From the NCBI GenBank assembly GCA_963402885.1, contig OY727095.1, positions 18,233,001-18,297,000 on the forward strand: a stretch of DNA of 64,000 nucleotides. The letters are read 5' to 3'. Every line of letters starts with the position of its first letter. The first letter of the stretch is position 1. The position numbers were made by a program, and so were the translations under genes. Below are positions 10,016 through 23,365 of the stretch, piece after piece. The notes under the pieces are model-generated. The model was not told the origin of the DNA, did no database searches, and worked only from the letters and a program-made list of their open reading frames with translations. Origin of the DNA: Antedon bifida (lineage: Eukaryota > Echinodermata > Crinoidea > Comatulida > Antedonidae).

Positions 10016-11702
10016 CTAGATCTAAACTCGTCACTTGAGGACGAGTTTGGTTATCCGCCCGCAACAAACGTATCTTGCGCATTCAAGTACTTTTCAATCA
10101 TGACTTTTCCAAAAAAGTAGCCTATTCAAAATTAAAACTGCCCTTTCAGTGTAATAACCTAATAAATCCTTTTAATTGATTGTTTTCCCGTGATGGGATT
10201 CGAACCCGGTACCTCTGATACCAAAGTCGGTTGCACTACACATCGAGCCATATGAGCACCTGGTGAAGAAAATCCGAAGAAAGAATCCTCGTTCATTCGG
10301 TATGTCGTGAACCCCCTCGATGCAAGTTGATTATTACATATCAAACTTAAATCATAATTTTTACTATGATGAAATCTTCACAAATTTTAAACAGTGACAT
10401 ATTTTGAAAGTGCATACTTTCAAGTTTTATATATTAACATGTGAAGAAAAAAGATAAACGTTATGTTTATTGTTTTACTCTTTGAATATGTTTATGTTTG
10501 TTTGATGATAATTATTTCAAAAATTACATTTAATATGCAAATAATGTAGCCATCAAACACTTTTTAACATTCAAGACTATTATAAATTAGACCTATGATT
10601 CATACACTGCAAGAAAATAAAATAAAAAATGGGAATAACCTTGCATTCTGGTGAACTGTTTCATTTTTAAAAGTAGACATATTTTGCAACATTTTCACAA
10701 TTTGTTGACGTTTTCGTGTGCAACCTGTCATGTTTAACGTGCTCGTAGAACGCCATTTTAAGTTGAAAAGTGAATAAAATAACGTAAAATTGTTAACCGA
10801 AGATTTAAAAACACAAATCGTGTAAAAGAAATGCTCATACGTGTTCCCTGCGCCGTGCGCGCGTAAAAATGTGCGCACCAGTGGCAATTTTTTAAACGCT
10901 TAAAATGACCTGAATCGTGCTCTAATTTAATCAGAAATTGATTTGAAGCATTTTAAAATTTCAAACGCCATTTACGCGCGCACTTTCTAATGTTACAAAT
11001 TGCGGTAGCGTTAAAAAAAGTTAACTATTGATGTGAAGCAAACGTGGCTGAAAATGACGTTAAAAAATATTCGTTTGTTTCGTAGTTATAACCGATTTAA
11101 GATTTTCAGAAAATCACGCGTAACTTACGCTACGCGGCTCTGACTTCGTCAAAAAGCTTGGCTGGACAACTTCAGTAAAATGTCTAAATGCTGAACAAGT
11201 TACAACATATTATGTTTACACGTTGAAGAGAAACAGCGTGCACAAAATAAGAAGAGTAAAATATTTCAAACGCAATTTACGCGAAAACTTTCTAGTCTCC
11301 AAAAATTTGTTAAACATTCCAAAAGTTAGCCATTGATGTGAAGAAAACGTGGCTGAAAATTTCGTTAAAAAATATTTATCGGTTTCGAAGTTATGACCGA
11401 TTTAAGATTTTCAGAAAATCGCGCGTGACTTACGCTACGCGGATCTGACAGCGTCCAAAAGCTTGGCTGAACATCTTCAGTTAAATGTCTAAATGTTGAC
11501 CAAGTTACAACATGTTATGTTAACACGTTCAAGAGAAAACGCGTGCACAAAATCTGAGAAAGAAAGAAGAATAATAAAAAAAAAAAAAAGTAACACTACA
11601 ATAACAAATGCTTATCCGCTTGAGGCGGATAACCAATAAAAAAAAAAAAAAGTAACACTACAATAACAAATGCTTATCCGCTTGAGGCGGATAACCAATA
11701 AA
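10016..11702 (-). mobile_element. Family A unit A1, long type, two 5' palindromes
   Basis: The CTAG end is at 10016, followed on + by the AACTCGTC/GACGAGTT hairpin and GGTTATCCGC. The body of ~1559 bp has two tandem copies of the ~300-bp module. Two 5'-terminal palindromes (11612-11696) close it on the right; one may belong to A0. Confidence 0.9.
11612..11696 (-). repeat. Two tandem family A 5'-terminal palindromes
   Basis: Stem TTATCCGC/GCGGATAA with inner TTGAG occurs twice, ~62 nt apart. Each is preceded on + by an A-tract and a GTAACACTACAATAAC stretch. Confidence 0.85.
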
Positions 11703-12955
11703 CTAGATCTTAACTCGTCACTTGAGGACGAGTTTGGTTATCCGCCCGCAACAAACGTATCTTGCGCATTCAAGTACTTTTCAATCATGACTTTTCCAAA
11801 AAGTAGCCTATTCGAAAATAAAACTCCCTTTCAGTGTAATAAGCAAATAAATCCTTTTATTTAATTATTTTCCCGTGACGGGATTCGATCCCGGTACCTC
11901 TGATACCAAAGTCGGTTGCACTACACATCGAGCCATATGAGCACCTGCTGAAGAAAATCCGAAGAACAATTACTCGTTCATTCGGTATGTCGTGAACCCC
12001 CTTGATGCAAGTTGATTATTACATATCAAACTTAAATCATAAATTTTACTATGATGAAATCTTCACACATTTTAAACAGTAACATATTATGAAAGTTCAT
12101 ACTTTCAAGTTTTATATATTAACATGTGAAGAAAAAAGATAAACGTTATGTTTATTGTTTTGCTCTTTGAAAATGTTAGTGTTTGTTTGATGATCAAAAT
12201 TTCAAAAATTATATTTAATATGCACATAATGTAGCCATCAAACACGTTTTAGCATTCAAGACTATAATAAATCAGACCTATGATTCATACACTGCAAGAA
12301 AATAAAATAAAAAATGGGGGTAACCTTGCATTCTGATGAACTGTATCGTTTTTAAAAGTAGACATATTTTGCAACATTTTCACAATTATTAGACATTTTA
12401 CGTGCGCAACCAGTCATGTTTAACGTGCTCGTGTAACGCCATTTCCAGTTGAATAGTGAATAAAATAACGCAAAATTGTTAACTGAAGTTTGAAAAACAC
12501 AGTCTATGCAAAATAAAGGCTCATACGCGTTCCCTGCGCCGTGCGCGCGTGAAAATGTGCGCATCTGATGGGAAATTTTTAAACGCTTAAAATGACCTGA
12601 AACGTGCGCTAATTTAATCAGAAAATGATTTGAAGCATTTTAAAATTTCAAACGCCGTTTACGCGCGCACTTTCTAATGTTACAAAATTCGGTAGCGATA
12701 AAACAGTTTACAATTGATGTGAAGCAACCGTGGCTGAAAATTTCGTTAAAAAATATTTATTTGTTTCAAAGTTATGATCAATTCAAGAATTTCAGAAATT
12801 CGCGCGTAACTTACGCTACGTGGCTCTGACAGCGTCCAAAAGCTTCGCAGTACAACTTCAGTTAAATGTCTAAATGTTTAGAAAGTTACAAAATGTTATG
12901 TTAACACGTTGCAGAGAAACAGCGTGCACAAAATCTGAGAAAGAAAGAAGAATAA
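11703..12955 (-). mobile_element. Family A unit A2, short type (1253 bp), no 5' palindrome
   Basis: The 3' end is intact (CTAG, hairpin, ATIR). Only one copy of the ~300-bp module is present. It stops after GAAAGAAGAATAA at the CTAG of A3. Nearly identical to A9. Confidence 0.88.
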
Positions 12956-14574
12956 CTAGATCTGAACTCGTCACTTGAGGACGAGTTTGGTTATCCGCCC
13001 GCAACAAAACGTATCTTGCGCATTCAAGTACTTTTCAATCATGACTTTTCCAAAAAGTAGCCTATTCGAAAATAAAACGCCCTTTCAGTGTAATAAGCAA
13101 ATAAATACTGTTATTTAATTATTTTCCCGTGACGGGATTCAATCCCGGTACCTCTGATACCAAAGTCGGTTTCACTACACATCGAGCCATATGAGCACCT
13201 GCTGAAGAAAATCCGAAGAACAATTACTCGTTCATTCGGTATGTCGTGAACCCCTCGATGCAAGTTGATTATTACCTATCAAACTAAATCATAATTTTTA
13301 CTAGGATGAAATCTTCACACGTTTGAAACAGTAACATATTATGAAAGTTCATACTTTCAAGTTTTATATATTAAAATGTGAAGAAAAAAGATAAACGTTA
13401 TGTTTATTGTTTTGCTCTTTGAAAATGTTAGTGTTTGATGATCAAAATTTCAAAAATTATATTTAATATGCATATAATGTAGCCATCAAACACGTTTTAG
13501 CATTCAAGACTATAATAAATCAGACCTATGATTCATACACTGCAAGAAAATAAAATAAAAAATGGGGGTAACCTTGCATTCTGATGAACTGTATCGTTTT
13601 TAAAAGTAGACATATTTTGCAACAATTTCACAATTTCTTGACGTTTTCGTGCGCAACCTGTCATGTTTAACGTGCTCGTAGAACGCCAATTTAAGTTTTC
13701 AAAATGAATAAAACAACGTAAAATTGTTAACCGAAGTTTGAAAAACACAATTTATGTAAAAGAAAAGCGTATACGCATTCCCTGCGCCATGCGCGCGTAA
13801 AAATATACGCACCAGTGGCAATTTTTTAAACGCTTGAAATGACCTGAAACGTGCTCTAATTTAATCAGAAATTGATTTGAAGCATTTTAAAATTTCAAAC
13901 GCCGTTTACGCGCGCACTTTCTAATGTTATAAAATTCGGTAGGGTTAAAAAAGTTAACAATTGATGTTAAGCAAACGTGTCTGAAAATTACGTTAAAAAA
14001 TATTTATCTGTTTCAAAGTTATGATCAATTTCAGATTTTCAGAAAATCGCGCGTAACTTACGATACGCGCCTCTGACAGCGTCCAAAAGCTTGGCTGCAC
14101 AATTTCAGTTAAATGTCTATATGTTGACCAAGTAACAACATGTTATGTTAACGCGTTGCAGAGAAACAGCGTGAACAAATTTGGAGCATTTTAAAATTTC
14201 AAACGCAATTTACGCGAAAATTTTCTAGTGTCCAAAAATTTGCTAAAGATCAAAAAAGTTAGCCATTGATGTGAAGAAAACGTGGCTGAAAGTTATGTTA
14301 AAAAATAATTATCGGTTTCGAAGTTATGATCAATTTAAGATTTTCAGAAAATCGCGCGTAACTTACGCTACGCGGCTCTGCCAGCGTCCAAAAGCTTGGC
14401 TGCACATCTTCAGTTAAATGTCTAAAGGTTTACCAAGTTACAACATGTTATGTTAACACGTTGCAGAGAAACGTCGCGAACAAAAGTGGCGGAAAGAAAG
14501 AAGAATAATAAAAAAAAAAAAAAAAAAGAAACACTACAATTCCAAGGGCTTATCCGCTTGAGGCGGATAACCAA
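12956..14574 (-). mobile_element. Family A unit A3, long type, complete
   Basis: CTAG and hairpin on the left, 5' palindrome at 14550-14570 on the right after a 16-17 nt A-tract. Two module copies. The second half resembles A6, A14 and A15. Confidence 0.9.
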
Positions 14575-15830
14575 CTAGATCTTAAACTCGTCACTTGAGG
14601 ACGAGTTTGGTTATCCGCCCGCAACAAAACGTATCTTGCGCATTCAAGTACTTTTCAATCATGACTTTTCCAAAAAGTAGCCTATTCAAAATTAAAACTG
14701 CTCTTTCAGTTTAATTACCAAATAAATCCTTTTATTTAAATGTTTTCCCGTGACGGGATTCGATCCCGGTACCTCTGATACCAAAGTCGATTGCACTACA
14801 CATCGAGCCATATGAGCACCTGTCGAATAAAATCCGAAGAAAGCTTCCTCGTTCATTCGGTATGTCGTGAACCACTCGATGCAAATAGATTATTACTTAT
14901 CAAACTAAATCATAATTTTTACTATGATGAAATCTTCACAAATTTTAAACAGTAACATATTATGAAAGTGCATACTTTTAAGTTTTATATATTAACATGT
15001 GAAGAAAAAAGATAAACGTTATGTTTATTGTTTTGCTCTTTGAAAATGTTTATGTTTGTTTGATGATAAAAATTTCAAAAATTATTTTTAATATGCAAAT
15101 AATGTAGCCTTCAAACACGTTTTAACATTCAACACTATAATAAATCACACCTACGATTCATACACTGCAAGAAAATAAAATAAAAAATATGGGTAACCTT
15201 ACATTCTGATGAACTGTATCATTTTTAAAAGTAGACATATTTTGCAACATTTTCACAATTTTTTAACGTTTTATGTGCGCAACCAGTCATGTTTAACGTG
15301 CTCGTAGAACGCCATTTCAAGTTGAATAGTGAATAAAATAACGTAAAATTGTTAACCGAATATTGAAAAACACAAATCGTGCAAAAGAAATGCTCATACG
15401 TGTTTCCTGCGGCGTGCGCGCGTAAAAATGTGCGCACCTGGTGGCAATTTTTCAAACGCTTAAAATGACCTGAATCGTGCTCTAATTTAATCAGAAATTG
15501 ATTTGGAGCATTTTAAAATTTCAAACGCCGTTTACGCGCGCACTTTCCAATGTTACAAATTTCGGTAGCGATAAAAAAGTTAGCAATTGATGTGAAGTAA
15601 ACGTGGCTGAACATTACGTTGAAAAATATTCATCTGTTTCGAAGTTATGATCAACTTAGAATTTTCAGAAAATCGCGCGTGACTTACGCTACGCGGCTCT
15701 GACATCGTCAAAAAGCTTGGCTGCACATCTTCAGTTAAATGTCTAAATGTTTACCAAGTTACAACATGTAATGTTAACACGTTGCAGAGAAAAGTTGAAC
15801 ACAAAAAGTGGCGGAAATCGAGAAGAATAA
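14575..15830 (-). mobile_element. Family A unit A4, short type (1256 bp), no 5' palindrome
   Basis: The 3' terminus is intact and there is one module copy. The right end is GGCGGAAATCGAGAAGAATAA, then the next CTAG. Nearly identical to the interrupted unit A13, for which it serves as the empty-site reference. Confidence 0.88.
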
Positions 15831-17145
15831 CTAGATCTGAACTCGTCACTTGAGGACGAGTTTGGTTATCCGCCCGCAACAAAACGTATATTGCGCATTC
15901 AAGTACTTTTCAGTTATGGCTTTTCCAAAAAGTAGCCTATTCGAAATTAAAACTGCCTTTTCAGTGTAACAACCAAATAAATCCTTTTATTAAATTGTTT
16001 TCCTGTGACGGGACTCGATCCCGGTACCTCTGATACCAAAGTCGGTGGCACTACACATCGAGCCATTTGAGCACCTGCTGATAAAATCCGAAGAAAGTTT
16101 ACTCGTTCATTCGGTATGTCGTGAACCACTCGATGCAAATAGATTATTACTTATTAAACTAAATCATAATTTTTACTATGATGAAATCTTCACAAATTTT
16201 AAACAGTGACACATTATGAAAGTGCATACTTTTAAGTTTTATATATTAACATGTGAAGAAAAAAGATAAACATTATGTTTATTGTTTTGCTCTTTGAAAA
16301 TGTTTATGTTTGTTTGATGATAAAAATTTCAAAAATTATATTTAATATGCAAATAATGTAGCCTTCAAACACGTTTTAACATTCAACACTATAATAAATC
16401 ACACCTACGATTCATACACTGCAAGAAAATAAAATAAAAAATAGGGGTAACCTTACATTCTGATGAACTGTATCATTTTTAAAAGTAGACATATTTTGCA
16501 ACATTTTCACAATTTTTTAACGTTTTATGTGCGCAACCAGTCATGTTTAACGTGCTCGTAGAACGCCATTTCAAGTTGAATAGTGAATAAAATAACGTAA
16601 AATTGTTAACCGAAGATTGAAAAACACAAATCGTGCAAAAGAAATGCTCATACGTGTTTCCTGCGCCGTGCGCGCGTAAAAATATGCGCACCTGGTGGCA
16701 ATTTTTCAAACGATTAAAATGACCTGAATCGTGTTCTAATTTAATCAGTAATTGATTTGGAGCATTTTAAAATTTCAAACGCCGTTTACGCGCGCACTTT
16801 CCAATGTTACAAAATTCGGTAGCGATAAAACAGTTTACAATTGATGTGAAGCAACCGTGGCTGAAAATTTCGTTAAAAAATATTTATTTGTTTCAAAGTT
16901 ATGATCAATTTAAGAATTTCAGAAATTCGCGCGTAACTTACGCTACGTGGCTCTGACAGCGTCCAAAAGCTTCGCAGTACAACTTCAGTTAAATGTCTAA
17001 ATGTTTACAAAGTTACAACATGTTATGTTAACACGTTGCAGAGAAACAGCGTGCACAAAATCTGAGAAAGAAAGAAGAATAATAAAAAAAAGTAACACTA
17101 CAATTCCAAGGGCTTATCCGCTTGAGGCGGATAACCAATAAAAAA
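15831..17145 (-). mobile_element. Family A unit A5, short type, mosaic
   Basis: CTAG at 15831 and a 5' palindrome at 17114-17134. Up to about 16800 the sequence follows A4; beyond it follows A2/A9 (for example TTTATTTGTTTCAAAG and AGCTTCGCAGTACAAC). This suggests a recombination or template-switch point. Confidence 0.88.
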
Positions 17146-18936
17146 CTAGATCTGAACTCGTCACTTGAGGACGAGTTTGGTTATCCGCCCGCAACAAAAC
17201 GTATCTTGCGTATTAAAGTACTTCTCAGTTATGACTTTTCCAAAAAAGTAGCCTATTCAAAATTAAAACTGCCCTTTCAGTGTAATAACCAAATAAATAC
17301 TGTTATTTAATTACTTTCCCGTGATGGGATTCGATCCCGGTACCGCTGATACCAAAGTCGGTAGCACTACACATCGAGCCATATGAGCACCTGCTGAAAA
17401 GAATCCGAAGAAAGAGTCCTCGTTCATTCGGTATGTCGTGAACCCCCTCGATGCAAGTTGATTATTACATATCGAACTTAAATCATAATTTTTACTATGA
17501 TGAAATCTTCACAAATTTTAAACAGTTACATATTATGAAAGTGCATACTTTTAAGTTTTATATATTAACATGTAAAGAAAAAAGATAAACGTTATGTTTA
17601 TTGTTTTGCTCTTTGAATATGTTTATGTTTGTTAGATGATAATTATTTCAAAAATTACATTTAATGTGCAAATAATGTAGCCATCAAACATTTTTTAACA
17701 TTCAATACTATAATAAATCACACCTATGATTCATACACTGCAAGAAAATAAAATAAAAAATGGGGGTAACCTTGCATTCTGATGAACTGTTTCATTTTTA
17801 AAAGTAGACATATTTTTCAACATTTTCACAATTTGTTGACGTTTTTGTGCGCAACCTGTCATGTTTAACGTGCTCGTAGAATGCCAATTTAAGTTTTGAA
17901 AATGAATAAAACAATGTAAAATTGTTAACCGAAGTTTGAAAAACACAATTTATGTAAAAGAAAAGCTTATACGCGTTCCCTGCGCCATGCGCGCGTAAAA
18001 ATGTGCGCACCAGTGGCAATTTTTTAAACGCTTAAAATGACCTGAAACGTGCTCTAATTTAATCAGAAATTGATTTGAAGCATTTTAAAATTTCAAACGC
18101 CGTTTACGCGTGCACTTTCTAATGTTATAAAATTCGGTAGGGATAAAAAAGTTAACAATTGATGTGAAGCAAACATGGCTGAAAATTACGTTAAAAAATA
18201 TTTATCTGTTTCAAAGTTATGATTAATTTAAGATTTTCAGAAAATCGCGCGTAACTTACGATACGCGCCTCTGACAGCGTCCAAAAGCTTGGCTGCACAA
18301 TTTCAGTTAAATGTCTATATGTTGACCAAGTAACAACATGTTATGTTAACGCGTTGCAGAGAAACAGCGTGAACAAATTTGGAGCATTTTAAAATTTCAA
18401 ACGCAATTTACGCGAAAATTTTCTAGTCTCCAAAAATGTTCTAAAGATCGAAAAAGTTAGCCATTGATTTGAAGAAAACGTGGCTGAAAGTTACGTTAAA
18501 AAATATTTATCGGTTTCGAAGTTATGATCAATTTAAGATTTTCAGAAAATCGCGCGTAACTTACGCTACGCGGCTCTGCCAGCGTCCAAAAGCTTGGCTG
18601 CACATCTTCAGTTAAATGTCTAAAGGTTTACCAAGTTACAACATGTTATGTTAACACGTTGCAGAGAAACGTCGCGAACAAAAGTGGCGGAAAGAAAGAA
18701 GAATAATAAAAAAAAAAAAAAAGAAACACTACAATTCCAAGGGCTTATCCGCTTGAAGCGGATAACCAATAAAAAAAAGTAACACTACAATTCCAAGGGC
18801 TTATCCGCTTGAGGCGGATAACCAATAAAAAAAAGTAACACTACAATTCCAAGGGCTTATCCGCTTGAGGCGGATAACCAAAAAAAAAAAGTAACACTAC
18901 AATAACAAAGGTTATCCGCTTGAGGCGGATAACCAA
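17146..18936 (-). mobile_element. Family A unit A6, long type, four 5' palindromes
   Basis: Complete 3' end and two module copies, ending GGCGGAAAGAAAGAAGAATAA. It is followed by four palindromes (18745-18934). The body is almost identical to A15 (32923-34482). Confidence 0.9.
18745..18934 (-). repeat. Four tandem family A 5'-terminal palindromes
   Basis: Spacing is about 50-60 nt with A-tract spacers. The first carries GCTTGAAGCGG (one change); the last uses the GGTTATCCGC form with an ACAATAACAAAG leader, so at least two subtypes are mixed. Confidence 0.85.
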
Positions 18937-20496
18937 CTAGATCTTAAACTCGTCACTTGAGGACGAGTTTGGTTATCCGCCCGCAACAAAACGTATCTTG
19001 CGTATTAAAGTACTTCTCAGTTATGACTTTTCCAAAAAAGTAGCCTATTCAAAATTAAAACTGCCCTTTAAGTGTAATAACCAAATAAATCCTTTTAATT
19101 GATTGTTTTCCCGTGATGGGATTCGAACCCGGTACCTGTGATACCAAAGTCGGTTGCACTACACATCGAGCCATATCAGCACCTGGTGAAGAAAATCCGA
19201 AGAAAGAATCCTCGTTCATTCGGTATGTCGTGAACCCCCTCGATGCAAGTTGATTATTACATATCGAACTTAAATCATAATGTTTACTATGATGAAATCT
19301 TCACACATTTTAAACAGTGACATATTATGAAAGTGCATACTTTCAAGTTTAATATATTAACATGTAAAGAAAAAAGATAAACGTTATGTTTATTGTTTTA
19401 CTCTTTGAATATGTTTATGTTTGTTTGATGATAAATATTTCAAAAATGACATTTAATATGCAAATAATGTAGCCATCAAACACTTTTTAACATTCAAGAC
19501 TATTATAAATTAGACCTATGATTCATACTCTGCAAGAAAATAAAATAAAAAAATGGGGTAACCTTGCATTCTGGTGAACTGTTTCATTTTTAAAAGTAGA
19601 CATATTTTGGAACATTTTTACAATTTGTTGACGTTTTCGTGCGCAACCTGTCATGTTTAACGTGCTCGTAGAACGCCATTTCAAGTTGAAAAGTGAATAA
19701 AATAACGTAAAATTGTTAACCGAAGATTTAAAAACACAAATCGTGTAAAAGAAATGCTCATACGTGTTCCCTGCGCCGTGCGCGCGTAAAAATGTGCGCA
19801 ACAGTGGCAATTTTTTAAACGCTTAAAATGACCTGAATCGTGCTCTAATTTAATCAGAAATTGATTTGAAGCATTTTAAAATTTCAAACGCCATTTACGC
19901 GCGCACTTTCTAACGTTACAAATTGCGGTAGCGTTAAAAAAGTTAACTATTGATGTGAAGCAAACGTGGCTGAAAATGACGTTAAAAAATATTCGTTTGT
20001 TTCGAAGTTATAACCAATTTAAGATTTTCAGAAAATCACGCGTAACTTACGCTACGCGGCTCTGACATCGTCAAAAAGCTTGGCTGGACAACTTCAGTAA
20101 AATGTCTAAATGCTGAACAAGTTACAACCTATTATGTTTACACGTTGAAGAGAAACAGCGTGCACAAAATAAGAAGAGTACAATATTTCAAACGCAATTT
20201 ACGCGAAAACTTTCTAGTCTCCAAAAATTTGTTAAACATTCCAAAAGTTAGCCATTGATGTGAAGAAAACGTGGCTGAAAATTTCGTTAAAAAATATTTA
20301 TCGGTTTCGAAGTTATGACCGATTTAAGATTTTCAGAAAATCGCGCGTGACTTACGCTACGCGGATCTGACAGCGTCCAAAAGCTTGGCTGAACATCTTC
20401 AGTTAAATGTCTAAATGTTGACCAAGTTACAACATGTTATGTTAACACGTTGAAGAGAAAACGCGTGCACAAAATCTGAGAAAGAAAGAAGAATAA
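18937..20496 (-). mobile_element. Family A unit A7, long type (1560 bp), no 5' palindrome
   Basis: CTAG, hairpin and ATIR are intact; two module copies. It joins A8 at GAAGAATAA/CTAG. It is nearly identical to A8, so the pair looks like a recent tandem duplication. Confidence 0.9.
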
Positions 20497-22114
20497 CTAG
20501 ATCTGAACTCGTCACTTGAGGACGAGTTTGGTTATCCGCCCGCAACAAAACGTATATTGCGTATTAAAGTACTTCTCAGTTATGACTTTTCCAAAAAAGT
20601 AGCCTATTCAAAATTAAAACTGCCCTTTAAGTGTAATAACCAAATAAATCCTTTTAATTGATTGTTTTCCCGTGATGAGATTCGAACCCGGTACCTGTGA
20701 TACCAAAGTCGGTTGCACTACACATCGATCCATATGAGCACCTGGTGAAGAAAATCCGAAGAAAGAATCCTCGTTCATTCGGTATGTCGTGAACCCCCTC
20801 GATGCAAGTTGATTATTACATATCGAACTTAAATCATAATGTTTACTATGATGAAATCTTCACACATTTTAAACAGTGACATATTATGAAAGTGCATACT
20901 TTCAAGTTTAATATATTAACATGTAAAGAAAAAAGATAAACGTTATGTTTATTGTTTTACTCTTTGAATATGTTTATGTTTGTTTGATGATAAATATTTC
21001 AAAAATTACATTTAATATGCAAATAATGTAGCCATCAAACACTTTTTAACATTCAAGACTATTATAAATTAGACATATGATTCATACTCTGCAAGAAAAT
21101 AAAATAAAAAAATGGGGTAACCTTGCATTCTGGTGAACTGTTTCATTTTTAAAAGTAGACATATTTTGGAACATTTTCACAATTTGTTGACGTTTTCGTG
21201 CGCAACCTGTCATGTTTAACGTGCTCGTAGAACGCCATTTCAAGTTGAAAAGTGAATAAAATAACGTAAAATTGTTAACCGAAGATTTAAAAACACAAAT
21301 CGTGTAAAAGAAATGCTCATACGTGTTCCCTGCGCCGTGCGCGCGTAAAAATGTGCGCAACAGTGGCAATTTTTTAAACGCTTAAAATGACCTGAATCGT
21401 GCTCTAATTTAATCAGAAATTGATTTGAAGCATTTTAAAATTTCAAACGCCATTTACGCGCGCACTTTCCAACGTTACAAATTGCGGTAGCGTTAAAAAA
21501 GTTAACTATTGATGTGAAGCAAACGTGGCTGAAAATGACGTTAAAAAATATTCGTTTGTTTCGAAGTTATAACCAATTTAAGATTTTCAGAAAATCACGC
21601 GTAACTTACGCTACGCGGCTCTGACATCGTCAAAAAGCTTGGCTGGACAACTTCAGTAAAATGTCTAAATGCTGAACAAGTTACAACATATTATGTTTAC
21701 ACGTTGAAGAGAAACAGCGTGCACAAAATAAGAAGAGTAAAATATTTCAAACGCAATTTACGCGAAAACTTTCTAGTCTCCAAAAATTTGTTAAACATTC
21801 CAAAAGTTAGCCATTGATGTGAAGAAAACGTGGCTGAAAATTTCGTTAAAAAATATTTATCGGTTTCGAAGTTATGACCGATTTAAGATTTTCAGAAAAT
21901 CGCGCGTGAATTACGCTACGCGGATCTGGCAGCGTCCAAAAGCTTGGCTGAACATCTTCAGTTAAATGTCTAAATGTTGACCAAGTTACAACATGTTATG
22001 TTAACACGTTGAAGAGAAAACGCGTGCACAAAATCTGAGAAAGAAAGAAGAATAATAAAAAAAAAAAGAAACACGTACAATAACAAAGGTTATCCGCTTG
22101 TGGCGGATAACCAA
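20497..22114 (-). mobile_element. Family A unit A8, long type, complete
   Basis: As A7, but with a 5' palindrome (22088-22112) of the GTGGCGG subtype behind an A-tract and ACACGTACAATAAC leader. Confidence 0.9.
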
Positions 22115-23365
22115 CTAGATCTTAACTCGTCACTTGAGGACGAGTTTGGTTATCCGCCCGCAACAAACGTATCTTGCGCATTCAAGTACTTTTCAATCAT
22201 GACTTTTCCAAAAAGTAGCCTATTCGAAAATAAAACTCCCTTTCAGCGTAATAAGCAAATAAATCCTTTTATTTAATTATTTTCCCGTGACGGGATTCGA
22301 TCCCGGTACCTCTGATACCAAAGTCGGTTGCACTACACATCGAGCCATATGAGCACCTGCTGAAGAAAATCCGAAGAACAATAACTCGTTCATTCGGTAT
22401 GTCGTGAACCCCTCGATGCAAGTTGATTATTACCTATCAAACTAAATCATAATTTTTACTATAATGAAATCTTCACACATTTTAAACAGTAACATATTAT
22501 GAAAGTTCATACTTTCAAGTTTTATATATTAAAATGTGAAGTAAAAAGATAAACGTTATGTTTATTGTTTTGCTCTTTGAAAATGTTAGTGTTTGTTTGA
22601 TGATCAAAATTTCAAAAATTATATTTAATATGCACATAATGTAGCCATCAAACACGTTTTAGCATTCAAGACTATAATAAATCAGACCTATGATTCATAC
22701 ACTGCAAGAAAATAAAATAAAAAATGGGGGTAACCTTGCATTCTGATGAACTGTATCGTTTTTAAAAGTAGACATATTTTGCAACATTTTCACAATTATT
22801 AGACATTTTACGTGCGCAACCAGTCATGTTTAACGTGCTCGTGTAACGCCATTTCCAGTTGAATAGTGAATAAAATAACGCAAAATTGTTAACTGAAGTT
22901 TGAAAAACACAGTCTATGCAAAATAAAGGCTCATACACGTTCCCTGCGCCGTGCGCGCGTGAAAATGTGCGCATCTGGTGGGAAATTTTTAAACGCTTAA
23001 AATGACCTGAAACGTGCGCTAATTTAATCAGAAAATGATTTGAAGCATTTTAAAATTTCAAACGCCGTTTACGCGCGCACTTTCTAATGTTACAAAATTC
23101 GGTAGCGATAAAACAGTTTACAATTGATGTGAAGCAACCGTGGCTGAAAATTTCGTTAAAAAATATTTATTTGTTTCTAAGTTATGATCAATTTAAGAAT
23201 TTCAGAAATTCGCGCGTAACTTACGCTACGTGGATCTGACAGCGTCCAAAAGCTTCGCAGTACAACTTCAGTTAAATGTCTAAATGTTTAGAAAGTTACA
23301 AAATGTTATGTTAACACGTTGCAGAGAAACAGCGTGCACAAAATCTGAGAAAGAAAGAAGAATAA
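22115..23365 (-). mobile_element. Family A unit A9, short type (1251 bp), no 5' palindrome
   Basis: Near-identical copy of A2. Intact 3' terminus, one module copy, ending at GAAGAATAA/CTAG. Confidence 0.88.

Noticed and set aside
11612..11696. Rho-independent terminators (hairpin beside A/T tract)
   Set aside because: The context is eukaryotic and the hairpins are transposon termini that match the other end of the same unit.
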